Positions 1-6,138 of a DNA stretch of 6,138 nt are shown here, piece after piece. The stretch lies in assembly GCA_021814735.1 (NCBI GenBank), contig JAKAHX010000109.1, forward strand, positions 1 to 6,138, given 5' to 3'. How positions within the stretch are numbered: position 1 is the first letter of the stretch; the number at the start of each line of letters is the position of its first letter. The notes below the pieces were generated by a model, which saw only the letters and a list, made by a program, of their open reading frames with translations, had not been told where the DNA came from and searched no databases. The stretch is from Chloroflexota bacterium (lineage in GTDB: Bacteria > Chloroflexota > Limnocylindria > Limnocylindrales > CSP1-4). A program made the translations under genes and the position numbers.

Positions 1-549
1 CCGCTCGTGGCCCTCATCGTGGGGACCTCGGTCCTGGGCGGAGAGGTGGAGGACGGGACCATCGTCTACCTGCTGGTCCGGCCGGTCCCCCGCCGCGAGA
101 TCGTCCTGGCCAAGCTCGCCGTGGGCGCGGCGGTCACGGCGCTCGTGATCGGCGCCTCTGCCGTCGCGGCCATCCTGGTCTCGCTCCCCGGAGCAGCGGG
201 GCCGGCCACCGCGGCGGCCGCCCTGGCCGCGGTGGCCTGGGGCGCCCTCATCTACTCGGCGATCGCGATCGCGCTCAGCCTGCTGACCAGTCACGCCCTC
301 ATCGTCGGCCTGGCCTACGTCTACATCTGGGAGGGCGTGGTGGCCGGCCTCTTCACCGGCACCCGGCTGGTCAGCGTGCACCAGTACGTGCTCGGCGTGG
401 CCGCGGCGCTCGACCCGATGCAGCCGTCGCTGCTGCCGTGGCACCTGGACCTGGCGACGTCGCTGGCGCTCGGAGCGGTGGTGGCCACGGGCGCCACGGT
501 CCTGGCGATCGCCCGGCTCGCGCGCTTCGAGGCGGCGGAGCGCCCCTGA
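1..549 (+). CDS. ABC-2 type transporter permease, C-terminal part (5' end cut by window)
   Basis: The reading frame is open from the first base and ends at the TGA at 547-549, so 182 codons of a longer gene are visible and its start lies outside the window. The protein is a polytopic membrane protein. The first residues contain GGEVEDGTIVYLLVRPVPRREIVLAK, i.e. the 'E..dGTi..LL.rPv.R.ei..aK' pattern typical of ABC-2 / NosY-like permeases, which is the cytoplasmic loop before a membrane helix. Hydrophobic stretches follow at about residues 40-61, 70-92, 95-115 and 152-170 of the visible part, and the protein ends in a short charged tail. Such permeases pair with a separate ATPase, probably encoded upstream, to export drugs, lipids or other substrates; the substrate cannot be read from this fragment. 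It is unrelated in family to the importer that follows and is separated from it by 145 bases. The family call is fairly safe and the function is open. Confidence 0.8.
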   Translation, partial: PLVALIVGTSVLGGEVEDGTIVYLLVRPVPRREIVLAKLAVGAAVTALVIGASAVAAILVSLPGAAGPATAAAALAAVAWGALIYSAIAIALSLLTSHALIVGLAYVYIWEGVVAGLFTGTRLVSVHQYVLGVAAALDPMQPSLLPWHLDLATSLALGAVVATGATVLAIARLARFEAAERP

Positions 550-587
550 GCACCGGATCGCGCGGCCCGGGGCGCCCGGCGCGGACG

Positions 588-639
588 GCCCAGGAGGCTC
601 CCTGGGCTGCGGCCGGCGCCCGTCGCCAGCCGCCTGGCG
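588..639 (+). terminator. Pair of GC-rich hairpins after the ABC-2 permease gene
   Basis: Two inverted repeats lie back to back. GCCCAGG at 588-594 pairs with CCTGGGC at 601-607 (7 bp, 6-base loop). CGCCAG at 624-629 pairs with CTGGCG at 634-639 (6 bp, 4-base loop). No T-run follows either one, so neither is a classical intrinsic terminator. They could end transcription without a U-tract, protect the 3' end of the transcript, or be chance pairing, which is common at this GC content. Confidence 0.3.
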
Positions 640-690
640 CACGGACAGGTCGCCGCGTGCCGACGCGGTCGTCCGGTAGCCGCCGGCCGG

Positions 691-694
691 TAGG

Positions 695-696
<2 letters not shown>
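691..696 (+). promoter_or_regulatory. Possible -10 element (TAGGAT) before the importer operon
   Basis: TAGGAT fits the TAnnnT core of a housekeeping -10 box and stands out in GC-rich surroundings. No good -35 box is visible 16-18 bases upstream (the region reads GTCGTC). It overlaps the ATG at 695, so if it is a real -10 box the importer ATPase cannot start at that ATG. It lies where an operon promoter is expected, between two unrelated transport operons. Confidence 0.3.
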
Positions 697-1945
<1,249 letters not shown>

Positions 1946-1952
1946 GCCCACG

Positions 1953-2615
1953 ATGCCCGGCGAACCACTGATCCGCTGGTCCTGGGTGGCCGACCACCCC
2001 GCCGAGATCGGGGGCGCGCTGGGCCAGCACCTGCTGCTCACCGTGCTCGCGGTGCTGGGAGGCCTGGCGATCTCGCTCCCGCTCGCGGTGGTGGCACACC
2101 GGTATCGCCGCACGGAGGCGCCGATCACCTGGGTCGCCGGCGTGATCTACACGATCCCGAGCCTCGCGCTCTTCGTGCTGCTGATCCCGGTCACCGGGCT
2201 CTCCATCCTGACCTCGGAGATCGGGCTGGTCGGCTACACGCTCCTCATCCTGGTTCGCAACACGCTGGCCGGCCTGGACGGCGTCCCGCCGGACGTGCTC
2301 GAGGCCGCGGACGCGATGGGCCTCACCCGCTTCCAGCGTCTCGTCCGGGTGGAGCTGCCCATCGCCGTCCCCGTCATCGTGGCCGGCATCCGCATCGCGA
2401 CGGTCACCACCGTCGGACTGGTCACGGTCACCGCGCTCATCGGGCAGGGAGGGCTCGGCCAGCTGATGCTGACCGGGTTCATCAACCTCTTCCCGACGGA
2501 GATCTACGTCGGCGCGCTGCTCTCGGTCGTGCTCGCGGTCGCCGCCGACGCCGGGCTGCTGCTCCTGCAGCGCGCGTTGACGCCGTGGGCCCGCGTCCAC
2601 GGGGCAGGAGCCTGA
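1953..2615 (+). CDS. Osmoprotectant-type ABC importer permease 1 (OpuCB/OsmW-like)
   Basis: This 220-residue integral membrane protein of the BPD_transp_1 (MetI-like) class is one half of the importer's transmembrane channel. Hydrophobic segments lie at about 26-48, 59-82, 88-104, 138-163 and 184-206. The EAA coupling motif that docks on the ATPase is seen at 117-146, with E117-A-A-D-A-M-G, then 'RVELPIAVPVIVAGI'. The segments 'YTIPSLALFVLLIPVTGL' and 'ALIGQGGLG' are hallmarks of the glycine betaine/choline/carnitine permeases. The ATG lies 7 bases after the ATPase stop, and length from this start matches the family. The ribosome binding site is weak, so translation is probably coupled to the gene upstream. 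Permease 2, three bases downstream, is related but clearly different, which points to a heterodimeric channel. The ligand cannot be deduced from the permease. Confidence 0.93.
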   Translation: MPGEPLIRWSWVADHPAEIGGALGQHLLLTVLAVLGGLAISLPLAVVAHRYRRTEAPITWVAGVIYTIPSLALFVLLIPVTGLSILTSEIGLVGYTLLILVRNTLAGLDGVPPDVLEAADAMGLTRFQRLVRVELPIAVPVIVAGIRIATVTTVGLVTVTALIGQGGLGQLMLTGFINLFPTEIYVGALLSVVLAVAADAGLLLLQRALTPWARVHGAGA

Positions 2616-2618
2616 GCC

Positions 2619-3338
2619 GTGGATCTGCTGGCCCAGGTCCTGGCCTGGTTCGCGAATCCCGGGCACTGGCAAGGGGCGGACGGCATCCCCACCAGGATGC
2701 TGGAACACGTGGAGGCCTCGGGGCTGTCCGTGGCGGTCGCGGCGGCGCTCGCCCTCCCGCTGGGCCTGGCCGTGGGCCACACCGGCCGCGGCGCGTTCCT
2801 GGTCGGCAGCATCGCCAACCTCGGCCGCGCGCTTCCGTCCTTCGCGCTCCTCCTCATGCTGATCCCGATCGCGGTGAACCTGCGGCTGGACTTCAGCACC
2901 TGGCCCATCCTCGGGGCGATGGTGCTGCTGGCCATCCCGCCCATGTTGACCAACGCCTACGCCGGCATGCGGGCGGTCGACCGCGACCTCGTCGAGGCGG
3001 CGCGCGGGATGGGGATGAGCGGCCTGCAGGTGCTCGTTCGCCTGGAACTGCCGCTCGCCGTCCCCGTGCTCATGACGGGCATCCGCCTGGCGGCGGTGCA
3101 GGTCGTGGCCACGTACACCCTGGGCGCGGTGGCAGGGGGCGGCGGCCTGGGACGCTACATCTACGACGGTTTCGCCACCCAGGACACCGCGCGCATGGTC
3201 GCCGGCGCGACCCTCGTGGCACTGCTCGCGATCGCGACCGACGTCGCGCTCGGCGGGCTGGCTCGCCTGGCGGCGCCGCGCGGCCTGACCGTGGGTCGGC
3301 CCCGTGCCCTGCCGGCCGGCGAGCCCGGCACCGTCTGA
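2619..3338 (+). CDS. Osmoprotectant-type ABC importer permease 2 (OpuCD/OsmY-like)
   Basis: This 239-residue MetI-like permease is the second half of the channel. Hydrophobic segments lie at about 35-55, 59-85, 95-115, 146-172 and 194-216. The EAA motif is at 127-156: E127-A-A-R-G-M-G, then 'RLELPLAVPVLMTGI'. 'NLGRALPSFALLLMLIPI' and 'GAVAGGGGLGRYIYDGF' match the family patterns also seen in permease 1. The start is GTG, three bases after the preceding stop; the purine-rich GCAGGAG at 2604-2610, eight bases before it, is a good ribosome binding site inside the end of permease 1. The C-terminal ~25 residues after the last helix are a polar, Pro/Arg-rich tail. The gene is the last member of the tightly packed part of the operon; a 79-base gap separates it from the binding-protein gene. 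Confidence 0.93.
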   Translation: MDLLAQVLAWFANPGHWQGADGIPTRMLEHVEASGLSVAVAAALALPLGLAVGHTGRGAFLVGSIANLGRALPSFALLLMLIPIAVNLRLDFSTWPILGAMVLLAIPPMLTNAYAGMRAVDRDLVEAARGMGMSGLQVLVRLELPLAVPVLMTGIRLAAVQVVATYTLGAVAGGGGLGRYIYDGFATQDTARMVAGATLVALLAIATDVALGGLARLAAPRGLTVGRPRALPAGEPGTV

Positions 3339-3362
3339 AGCGGCGCTGCCCCGCCGTACAAT
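3335..3362 (+). promoter_or_regulatory. Candidate internal promoter before the binding-protein gene
   Basis: TACAAT at 3357-3362 matches five of six bases of the -10 consensus and is one of few AT-rich hexamers here. Sixteen bases upstream CTGAAG (3335-3340) shares the TGA core of TTGACA, overlapping the stop codon of permease 2. Predicted transcription would begin near 3369, giving a leader of about 50 bases before the ATG at 3418. Separate transcription of the binding protein would provide the molar excess these importers usually need. This is sequence-based only. Confidence 0.4.
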
Positions 3363-3370
3363 CGCCGCGG

Positions 3371-3390
3371 GCCCGGCGCTCCAGCCGGGC
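3371..3390 (+). other. Hairpin between permease 2 and binding-protein genes
   Basis: GCCCGGC (3371-3377) is followed by a six-base spacer GCTCCA and its exact inverse GCCGGGC (3384-3390), a perfect 7-bp GC stem. No T-run follows. It lies just downstream of the candidate -10 box and 27 bases before the start codon. It could cap a processed mRNA and stabilise the binding-protein message, partly attenuate read-through, or be chance. Confidence 0.4.
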
Positions 3391-3401
3391 ACGACATGTC
3401 C

Positions 3402-3411
3402 ACGAGGGGGG
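3402..3411 (+). promoter_or_regulatory. Ribosome binding site that fixes the binding-protein start
   Basis: The purine-rich ACGAGGGGGG stretch, ending about six bases before the ATG at 3418, is a good Shine-Dalgarno match. It selects ATG3418, whose product begins with a proper lipoprotein signal peptide, over the in-frame upstream ATG at 3304, which lies inside the permease gene and would add 38 non-signal residues. Confidence 0.7.
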
Positions 3412-3417
3412 TGTCTC

Positions 3418-4476
3418 ATGCGGCTGCACCGCATGCTGGCCCTGGGCGCATCCGCGCTGGTGCTGGCGAGTGCCTGTGGAACGGGCGGAGGGACGGGCGC
3501 GGCGCCCAGCGGCGCGGCCGGCAGCCCGGCGGCCAGCCAGCCCGCGGTCAGCACGGTGCCCGCGCCCGTGGCTACCGCCAGCGCGACGCCGCCCTCGGCC
3601 AGCCCGTCGGCCTCCGCGGCCGCCGACACGATCGCCAGCCGGCTCGTCCTGGGCGGTCCGCCGGAGTGCCCCCAGCGGCCCTTCTGCCTGATCGGCCTCC
3701 AGAAGGTCTACGGCCTCACCTTCAAGTCGTTCCTGCCGCTCGACGCCGGCGGTCCCCTGACCGTGGCCGCGCTGCAGACCGGCCGGATCGGGGTGGGGCT
3801 GCTGTTCACCTCGGACCCGAGTATCCAGGTGGACGGCTTCGTGCTGCTCAACGACGATCGGCACCTGCAGGCCTCGGACAACATCGCACCGGTCATCCGC
3901 ACCGCGGTCCTGAAGGCGCATCCCGACATCGCGACGCTGCTGGACGCGATCTCGGCCAAGCTCACCCAGGCCCAGCTCACGTCGCTGAACAAGCAGGTGA
4001 CCGTGGACAAGACGGATCCTGCCGACGTCGCCCGCGCCTGGCTGCAGCAGCAGGGGTTCGTGCCCTCGGGCGCCACGAACCAGGGCACCGTGGTGGTGGG
4101 CTCGACCAACTTCTCCGAGCAGCTCGTGCTCGCGGAGCTCTACGCGCAGCAGCTCGAGGCGAACGGCTACACCGTCAGCCGGAAGTTCAACCTGGGCAGC
4201 CGCGAGGTCGTCCAGCCGGCCATCCAGTCGGGCCAGATCGACCTCTACCCGGAGTACCTCGCCTCGCTCACGGAGTACCTCGACAAGGGCGCGGGGCTCG
4301 CCACCGGGGATCCCGCCCGGACCGCCAAGGTGCTGGCCGGGCTCCTGGCACCCAAGGGCGAGTCGGTGCTCGCCTACGCTCCGGCCACCGACGAGAACGG
4401 CTTCGCGGTGACGAGGCAGACCGCGCAGCGCTACCACCTGGTCAACATCAGCGACCTTGCACGGCCCGCGCCGTAG
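3418..4476 (+). CDS. Lipoprotein substrate-binding protein of osmoprotectant-type importer; binding domain apparently circularly permuted
   Basis: This 352-residue protein should be anchored outside the membrane and deliver ligand (a quaternary amine such as betaine or choline, ergothioneine, or similar; not determinable) to the permease pair. Residues 1-19 are a signal peptide (basic MRLHR, hydrophobic core) ending in LASAC, with Cys20 as the lipidated residue; the lipobox is slightly atypical (Ala at -3). Residues 21-70 are an Ala/Ser/Pro/Gly/Thr tether. Residues 71-216 match what is normally the C-terminal half of OpuAC/OsmF proteins: LVLGGPPECPQRPFC with a Cys84/Cys90 pair, 'LPLDAGGPLTVAALQTGRIGVGLLFTSDP', 'LLNDDRHLQASDNIAPVIR' and 'DPADVARAWLQQQGF'. 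Residues 223-352 match what is normally the N-terminal half: VVVGSTNFSEQLVLAELYAQ, 'NLGSREVVQPAIQSGQIDLYPEY', 'APATDENGFAVTR' and terminal 'NISDLARPAP'. The order is thus reversed, with a short PSGATNQG linker between halves. Frame, codon use and signals are intact, so I judge it a working gene, not a pseudogene. Confidence 0.9.
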   Translation: MRLHRMLALGASALVLASACGTGGGTGAAPSGAAGSPAASQPAVSTVPAPVATASATPPSASPSASAAADTIASRLVLGGPPECPQRPFCLIGLQKVYGLTFKSFLPLDAGGPLTVAALQTGRIGVGLLFTSDPSIQVDGFVLLNDDRHLQASDNIAPVIRTAVLKAHPDIATLLDAISAKLTQAQLTSLNKQVTVDKTDPADVARAWLQQQGFVPSGATNQGTVVVGSTNFSEQLVLAELYAQQLEANGYTVSRKFNLGSREVVQPAIQSGQIDLYPEYLASLTEYLDKGAGLATGDPARTAKVLAGLLAPKGESVLAYAPATDENGFAVTRQTAQRYHLVNISDLARPAP

Positions 4477-4481
4477 CGGGC
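4464..4481 (+). terminator. Hairpin across the binding-protein stop codon
   Basis: GCCCGC at 4464-4469 pairs exactly with GCGGGC at 4476-4481 around a six-base loop, with the TAG stop at 4474-4476 in its 3' side. There is no following T-run. It could be part of a U-tract-independent terminator together with the stem at 4510-4529, or incidental in GC-rich DNA. Confidence 0.25.
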
Positions 4482-4509
4482 GCCCTGGACGGGGATGGGC
4501 ACGCCGACC

Positions 4510-4529
4510 CCGGCGCGCCGTGGCGCCGG
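4510..4529 (+). terminator. Perfect 7-bp hairpin after the importer operon
   Basis: CCGGCGC at 4510-4516 and GCGCCGG at 4523-4529 form a perfect stem with a six-base loop, 33 bases after the last importer gene. It is the strongest structure in the 4477-4688 gap and sits where the operon should end. The lack of a T-tract lowers confidence in true intrinsic termination. The rest of this gap holds no convincing gene. A weak promoter-like pair (TTGGGG at 4552-4557, TAGGGA at 4573-4578) lies in it, but the spacing is short and the -10 is poor. Confidence 0.35.
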
Positions 4530-4678
4530 CGGACCGGCACCGCGCAGCGGGTTGGGGCGCATCGTGAGACGCTAGGGACGTCACGCGCGAGATCCCGGCG
4601 ATCGGTCACCGTCGGCAGCCGCCGGACGGGTGCCGCGATGGCGGACCCGGGCCGGGGAACGCGCTCCAGCGCCGTCCC

Positions 4679-4687
4679 GGAGGAGAG
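4679..4687 (+). promoter_or_regulatory. Strong ribosome binding site for the FDOR-family gene
   Basis: GGAGGAGAG lies just before ATG4689 and is the best Shine-Dalgarno match in the window. It decides between ATG4689 and the in-frame ATG4638, which would add 17 residues of low-complexity sequence without a good upstream site. Confidence 0.7.
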
Positions 4688-4688
4688 C

Positions 4689-5120
4689 ATGTCCGACGCC
4701 GCCCCGAGCGACCCCATCGAGCCGTCCGTCCGCCGCTTTCTCGAAGCCCCCGGTCGCTTCGCCGTGGTCGCCACACTCGACCCGGACGGCTCCGTCCACC
4801 AGGCCGTGGCCTGGTACCTGCTGCGCGGCGGCACGCTCGTGCTGAACTCGCGCGAGGGCCGCCAGTGGCCACGGAACCTGCGGCGCGATCCGCGCGTGAG
4901 CGTGGCGGTCGAGGACGGCTATCGATGGGTCACGCTGCGGGGCACGGTCGAGGTGGTCGACGACCAGGCCCGCGCGCAGGCCGACATCGCCGAGATGGCC
5001 CGGCGGTACCACGCCGACGACCCGGCGCAGGCGGAGGCACAGGTCCGCGAGTTCCGCCAGCAGCAGCGGGTCACCTTCGAACTGACACCGGCCCGCGTGG
5101 CCGCATCCCTGGAGGGTTGA
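4689..5120 (+). CDS. PPOX-class F420-dependent oxidoreductase family protein (FDOR split barrel)
   Basis: This 143-residue protein has the length and pattern of the small flavin/deazaflavin oxidoreductase (FDOR) family, relatives of pyridoxamine-phosphate oxidase that form cytoplasmic split-barrel dimers. Visible hallmarks are 'FAVVATLDPDGSVHQAVAWYLL' (24-45, first strands), 'TLVLNSREGRQWPRNLRRDPRVSVAVED' (49-76), where the family's cofactor-phosphate-binding Arg/Lys/Asn run occurs, and 'WVTLRGTVEVVDD' (80-92). An acidic helical section (about 93-124) and a closing strand with 'VTFELTPARVAAS' follow. Members reduce quinones, enones, biliverdin and other substrates with F420H2, and some bind FMN or heme instead. 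I prefer F420 because the next gene encodes an FGD-like F420 enzyme five bases downstream, an obvious partner. The substrate is unknown. The start at ATG4689 is set by the GGAGGAGAG site. Confidence 0.85.
   Translation: MSDAAPSDPIEPSVRRFLEAPGRFAVVATLDPDGSVHQAVAWYLLRGGTLVLNSREGRQWPRNLRRDPRVSVAVEDGYRWVTLRGTVEVVDDQARAQADIAEMARRYHADDPAQAEAQVREFRQQQRVTFELTPARVAASLEG
5111..5116 (+). promoter_or_regulatory. Ribosome binding site of the FGD-like gene inside the preceding gene
   Basis: GGAGGG at 5111-5116 lies nine bases before ATG5126 and overlaps the last codons of the FDOR gene, whose stop is at 5118-5120. This arrangement supports translational coupling and fixes the start at 5126 rather than any in-frame upstream codon. 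Confidence 0.65.
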
Positions 5121-5125
5121 ACGGC

Positions 5126-6115
5126 ATGGCAGCACCCAGCATCGGCTACGCGGCGATGCTCGAGCAGTTCGCGCCCCGCGACCTGGTCGACTGGTCGGTG
5201 GCCGCGGAGGCCGCCGGGTTCAGCGGCATCATGGCCGCCGATCACATGCAGCCGTGGATCCCCCGCCAGGGAAACGCGGCGTTCGTCTGGTCGTACATGA
5301 CCGCGGCGGCGGAGCACACCGTGGGCGACATCGGGCCCGGCGTGGCCTGCCCGTCGTTCCGGATGCACCCGGCGGTGGTGGCCCAGGCCGCGGCGACCAT
5401 GGCGGCCATGTACCCGGGGAGGTTCTGGCTGGGCCTGGGCTCCGGGGAGGCCCTGAACGAGCACGTGGTGGCGACCTACTGGCCGGAGATCCCGGAACGG
5501 ATCGCCCGCATGTTCGAGGCGATCGAGATCATCCAGAAGCTCTTCACCGGCAAGGACGTCAAGCACCGCGGCGAGTACTACCGGATGGAAACGGTCCGCC
5601 TCTGGACCATGCCGGCGACACCGCCCCCCATCTACGTCGCGACGGCGGGACCGGTCACCGCGGAGAAGACCGGGCGCCTCTGCGACGGCATCATCACCGT
5701 GGGCGCCGCCGACGAGAAGATCGACGCGGTCTTCGCGCGCTTCGACAAGGGAGCCCGGGAGGCCGGCAAGGACCCGGCCGGGATGCCCCGGATCCTGCAG
5801 CTCCACCTCTCCTGGGCACCCACCCAGCCGGAGGCCGAGCGCAACGCCATGGAGGAGTGGCCCAACGGCGGCATGAAGTTCGCCAAGCAGGACATCCGCA
5901 GCCCGCAGGTCTTCGAGGCGATCGCGGGCCTCGTGCGGATCGACGACTTCCAGGGCCGCATGCTGATTTCCGACGACCTGGAGGCCCACCGCCGCGAGAT
6001 CCAGCGCTACCTGGACATGGGCTTCACGAAGATCTACCTGCACAACGTGGGCCGCAACCAGCGCGAGTGGATCGAGGCCTTCGGCCGCGAGGTGCTGCCG
6101 AAGCTGACGGCATGA
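5126..6115 (+). CDS. LLM-class F420-dependent oxidoreductase, glucose-6-phosphate dehydrogenase (FGD)-like
   Basis: This 329-residue cytoplasmic (beta/alpha)8 protein belongs to the luciferase-like monooxygenase superfamily and, within it, to the F420 G6P-dehydrogenase family; length is normal for that family. Visible family features are GYAAMLEQFAPRDLV at the N-terminus, 'ADHMQPWIPRQG' (38-49) with Asp39, His40 and Trp44 matching the catalytic/active-site trio of mycobacterial FGD, 'CPSFRMHPAVVAQAAATMAAMYPGRFWLGLGSGEALNEH' (75-113) with Glu108 matching FGD Glu109, and 'HRGEYYRME' (147-155). Aligned from memory with mycobacterial FGD1, the phosphate-binding Lys259 and Arg283 appear as Lys254 and Arg278, but a match to Lys198 is doubtful. 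It therefore probably oxidises a sugar phosphate or similar alcohol, reducing F420 to F420H2, though not necessarily glucose 6-phosphate. It is coupled to the FDOR gene just upstream, which could use the F420H2. Confidence 0.88.
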   Translation: MAAPSIGYAAMLEQFAPRDLVDWSVAAEAAGFSGIMAADHMQPWIPRQGNAAFVWSYMTAAAEHTVGDIGPGVACPSFRMHPAVVAQAAATMAAMYPGRFWLGLGSGEALNEHVVATYWPEIPERIARMFEAIEIIQKLFTGKDVKHRGEYYRMETVRLWTMPATPPPIYVATAGPVTAEKTGRLCDGIITVGAADEKIDAVFARFDKGAREAGKDPAGMPRILQLHLSWAPTQPEAERNAMEEWPNGGMKFAKQDIRSPQVFEAIAGLVRIDDFQGRMLISDDLEAHRREIQRYLDMGFTKIYLHNVGRNQREWIEAFGREVLPKLTA

Positions 6116-6138
6116 GGGAGTCGCCCCGGGATCCCGCC
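6112..6138 (+). CDS. Possible next gene, first 9 codons only (ATGA overlap)
   Basis: The ATG at 6112 overlaps the TGA of the FGD-like gene in an ATGA arrangement, and the frame stays open to the window edge, reading MRESPRDPA. Overlapping stop/start pairs are typical of coupled operon genes, so a third member of the F420 operon may begin here. Nine codons give no hint of function, and there is no strong ribosome binding site. It could equally be chance. Confidence 0.3.

Noticed and set aside
2585..3691. Alternative + strand frame across permease 2
   Set aside because: Composition is almost all Arg, Gly, Pro and Ala, and it overlaps a permease with clear EAA motif and membrane segments.
3418..4476. 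The binding-protein gene as a pseudogene or broken fusion
   Set aside because: The frame is intact, the signal peptide and ribosome binding site are good, both halves retain family motifs, and together they account for one complete domain.
4477..4572. Remnant of a canonical C-terminal half after the binding-protein stop
   Set aside because: I translated onward in frame past the stop; the sequence (RAPWTGMGTPTPARRG...) shows no trace of LVLGGPPEC or later motifs, so the end at SDLARPAP is not simply a premature stop in a duplicated gene.
3070..4584. Long open frame on the - strand (504 codons)
   Set aside because: Antisense shadow of the binding-protein gene, whose + strand frame has a signal peptide, ribosome binding site and family motifs.
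4562..4584. Imperfect palindrome GTGAGACG...CGTCAC as an operator
   Set aside because: The arms differ by an insertion of two bases and there is no second copy or known regulator to support it.
4638..4688. Upstream in-frame ATG for the FDOR gene
   Set aside because: It would add a 17-residue low-complexity extension and lacks a good ribosome binding site, while ATG4689 is preceded by GGAGGAGAG.

Overview
The window is very GC-rich, all genes lie on the + strand, and gaps between them are short. Codons end mostly in G or C. The secreted lipoprotein carries a long Ala/Ser/Pro/Gly tether, and the 3' end encodes two predicted F420-dependent flavin-like oxidoreductases. Together these suggest a high-GC, F420-using bacterium. 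A member of Chloroflexota (a Limnocylindria-like lineage) or Actinomycetota fits best; this is inference from style and gene content, because no rRNA or marker gene is present.

Layout. (1) Positions 1-549: the C-terminal part of an ABC-2 type permease belonging to an upstream operon cut by the window edge. (2) Positions 550-694: a gap with two GC-rich hairpins and a possible -10 element. (3) Positions 695-4476: a four-gene osmoprotectant-type (OpuC / OsmVWXY / YehZYXW-like) ABC importer, in the order ATPase with C-terminal CBS region, permease 1, permease 2, lipoprotein substrate-binding protein. The first three genes are 3-7 bases apart. The binding-protein gene follows after a 79-base gap that holds a hairpin and a TACAAT -10-like box, so it may be expressed separately or at a higher level. 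(4) Positions 4477-4688: a 212-base gap without a gene. (5) Positions 4689-6115: a tightly coupled pair, a small split-barrel FDOR/PPOX-class F420-dependent protein and a luciferase-like F420-dependent sugar-phosphate dehydrogenase (FGD-like). The latter could supply the F420H2 that the former uses. An ATGA overlap at 6112-6115 hints that this operon continues past the window.

The most unusual object is the substrate-binding protein at 3418-4476. By eye its two halves are in reversed order relative to the canonical OpuAC/OsmF/ProX fold. The segment that normally forms the C-terminal half (starting LVLGGPPEC and ending ARAWLQQQGF) comes first, directly after the lipoprotein tether. The segment that normally forms the N-terminal half (starting VVVGSTNFSEQ and ending ISDLARPAP) comes second and runs to the stop codon. 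The cut falls at the natural loop between 'SDLA' and 'LVLGG', and almost nothing seems lost. This looks like a clean circular permutation of the whole binding domain inside an otherwise ordinary importer operon, with an intact signal peptide, ribosome binding site and reading frame.
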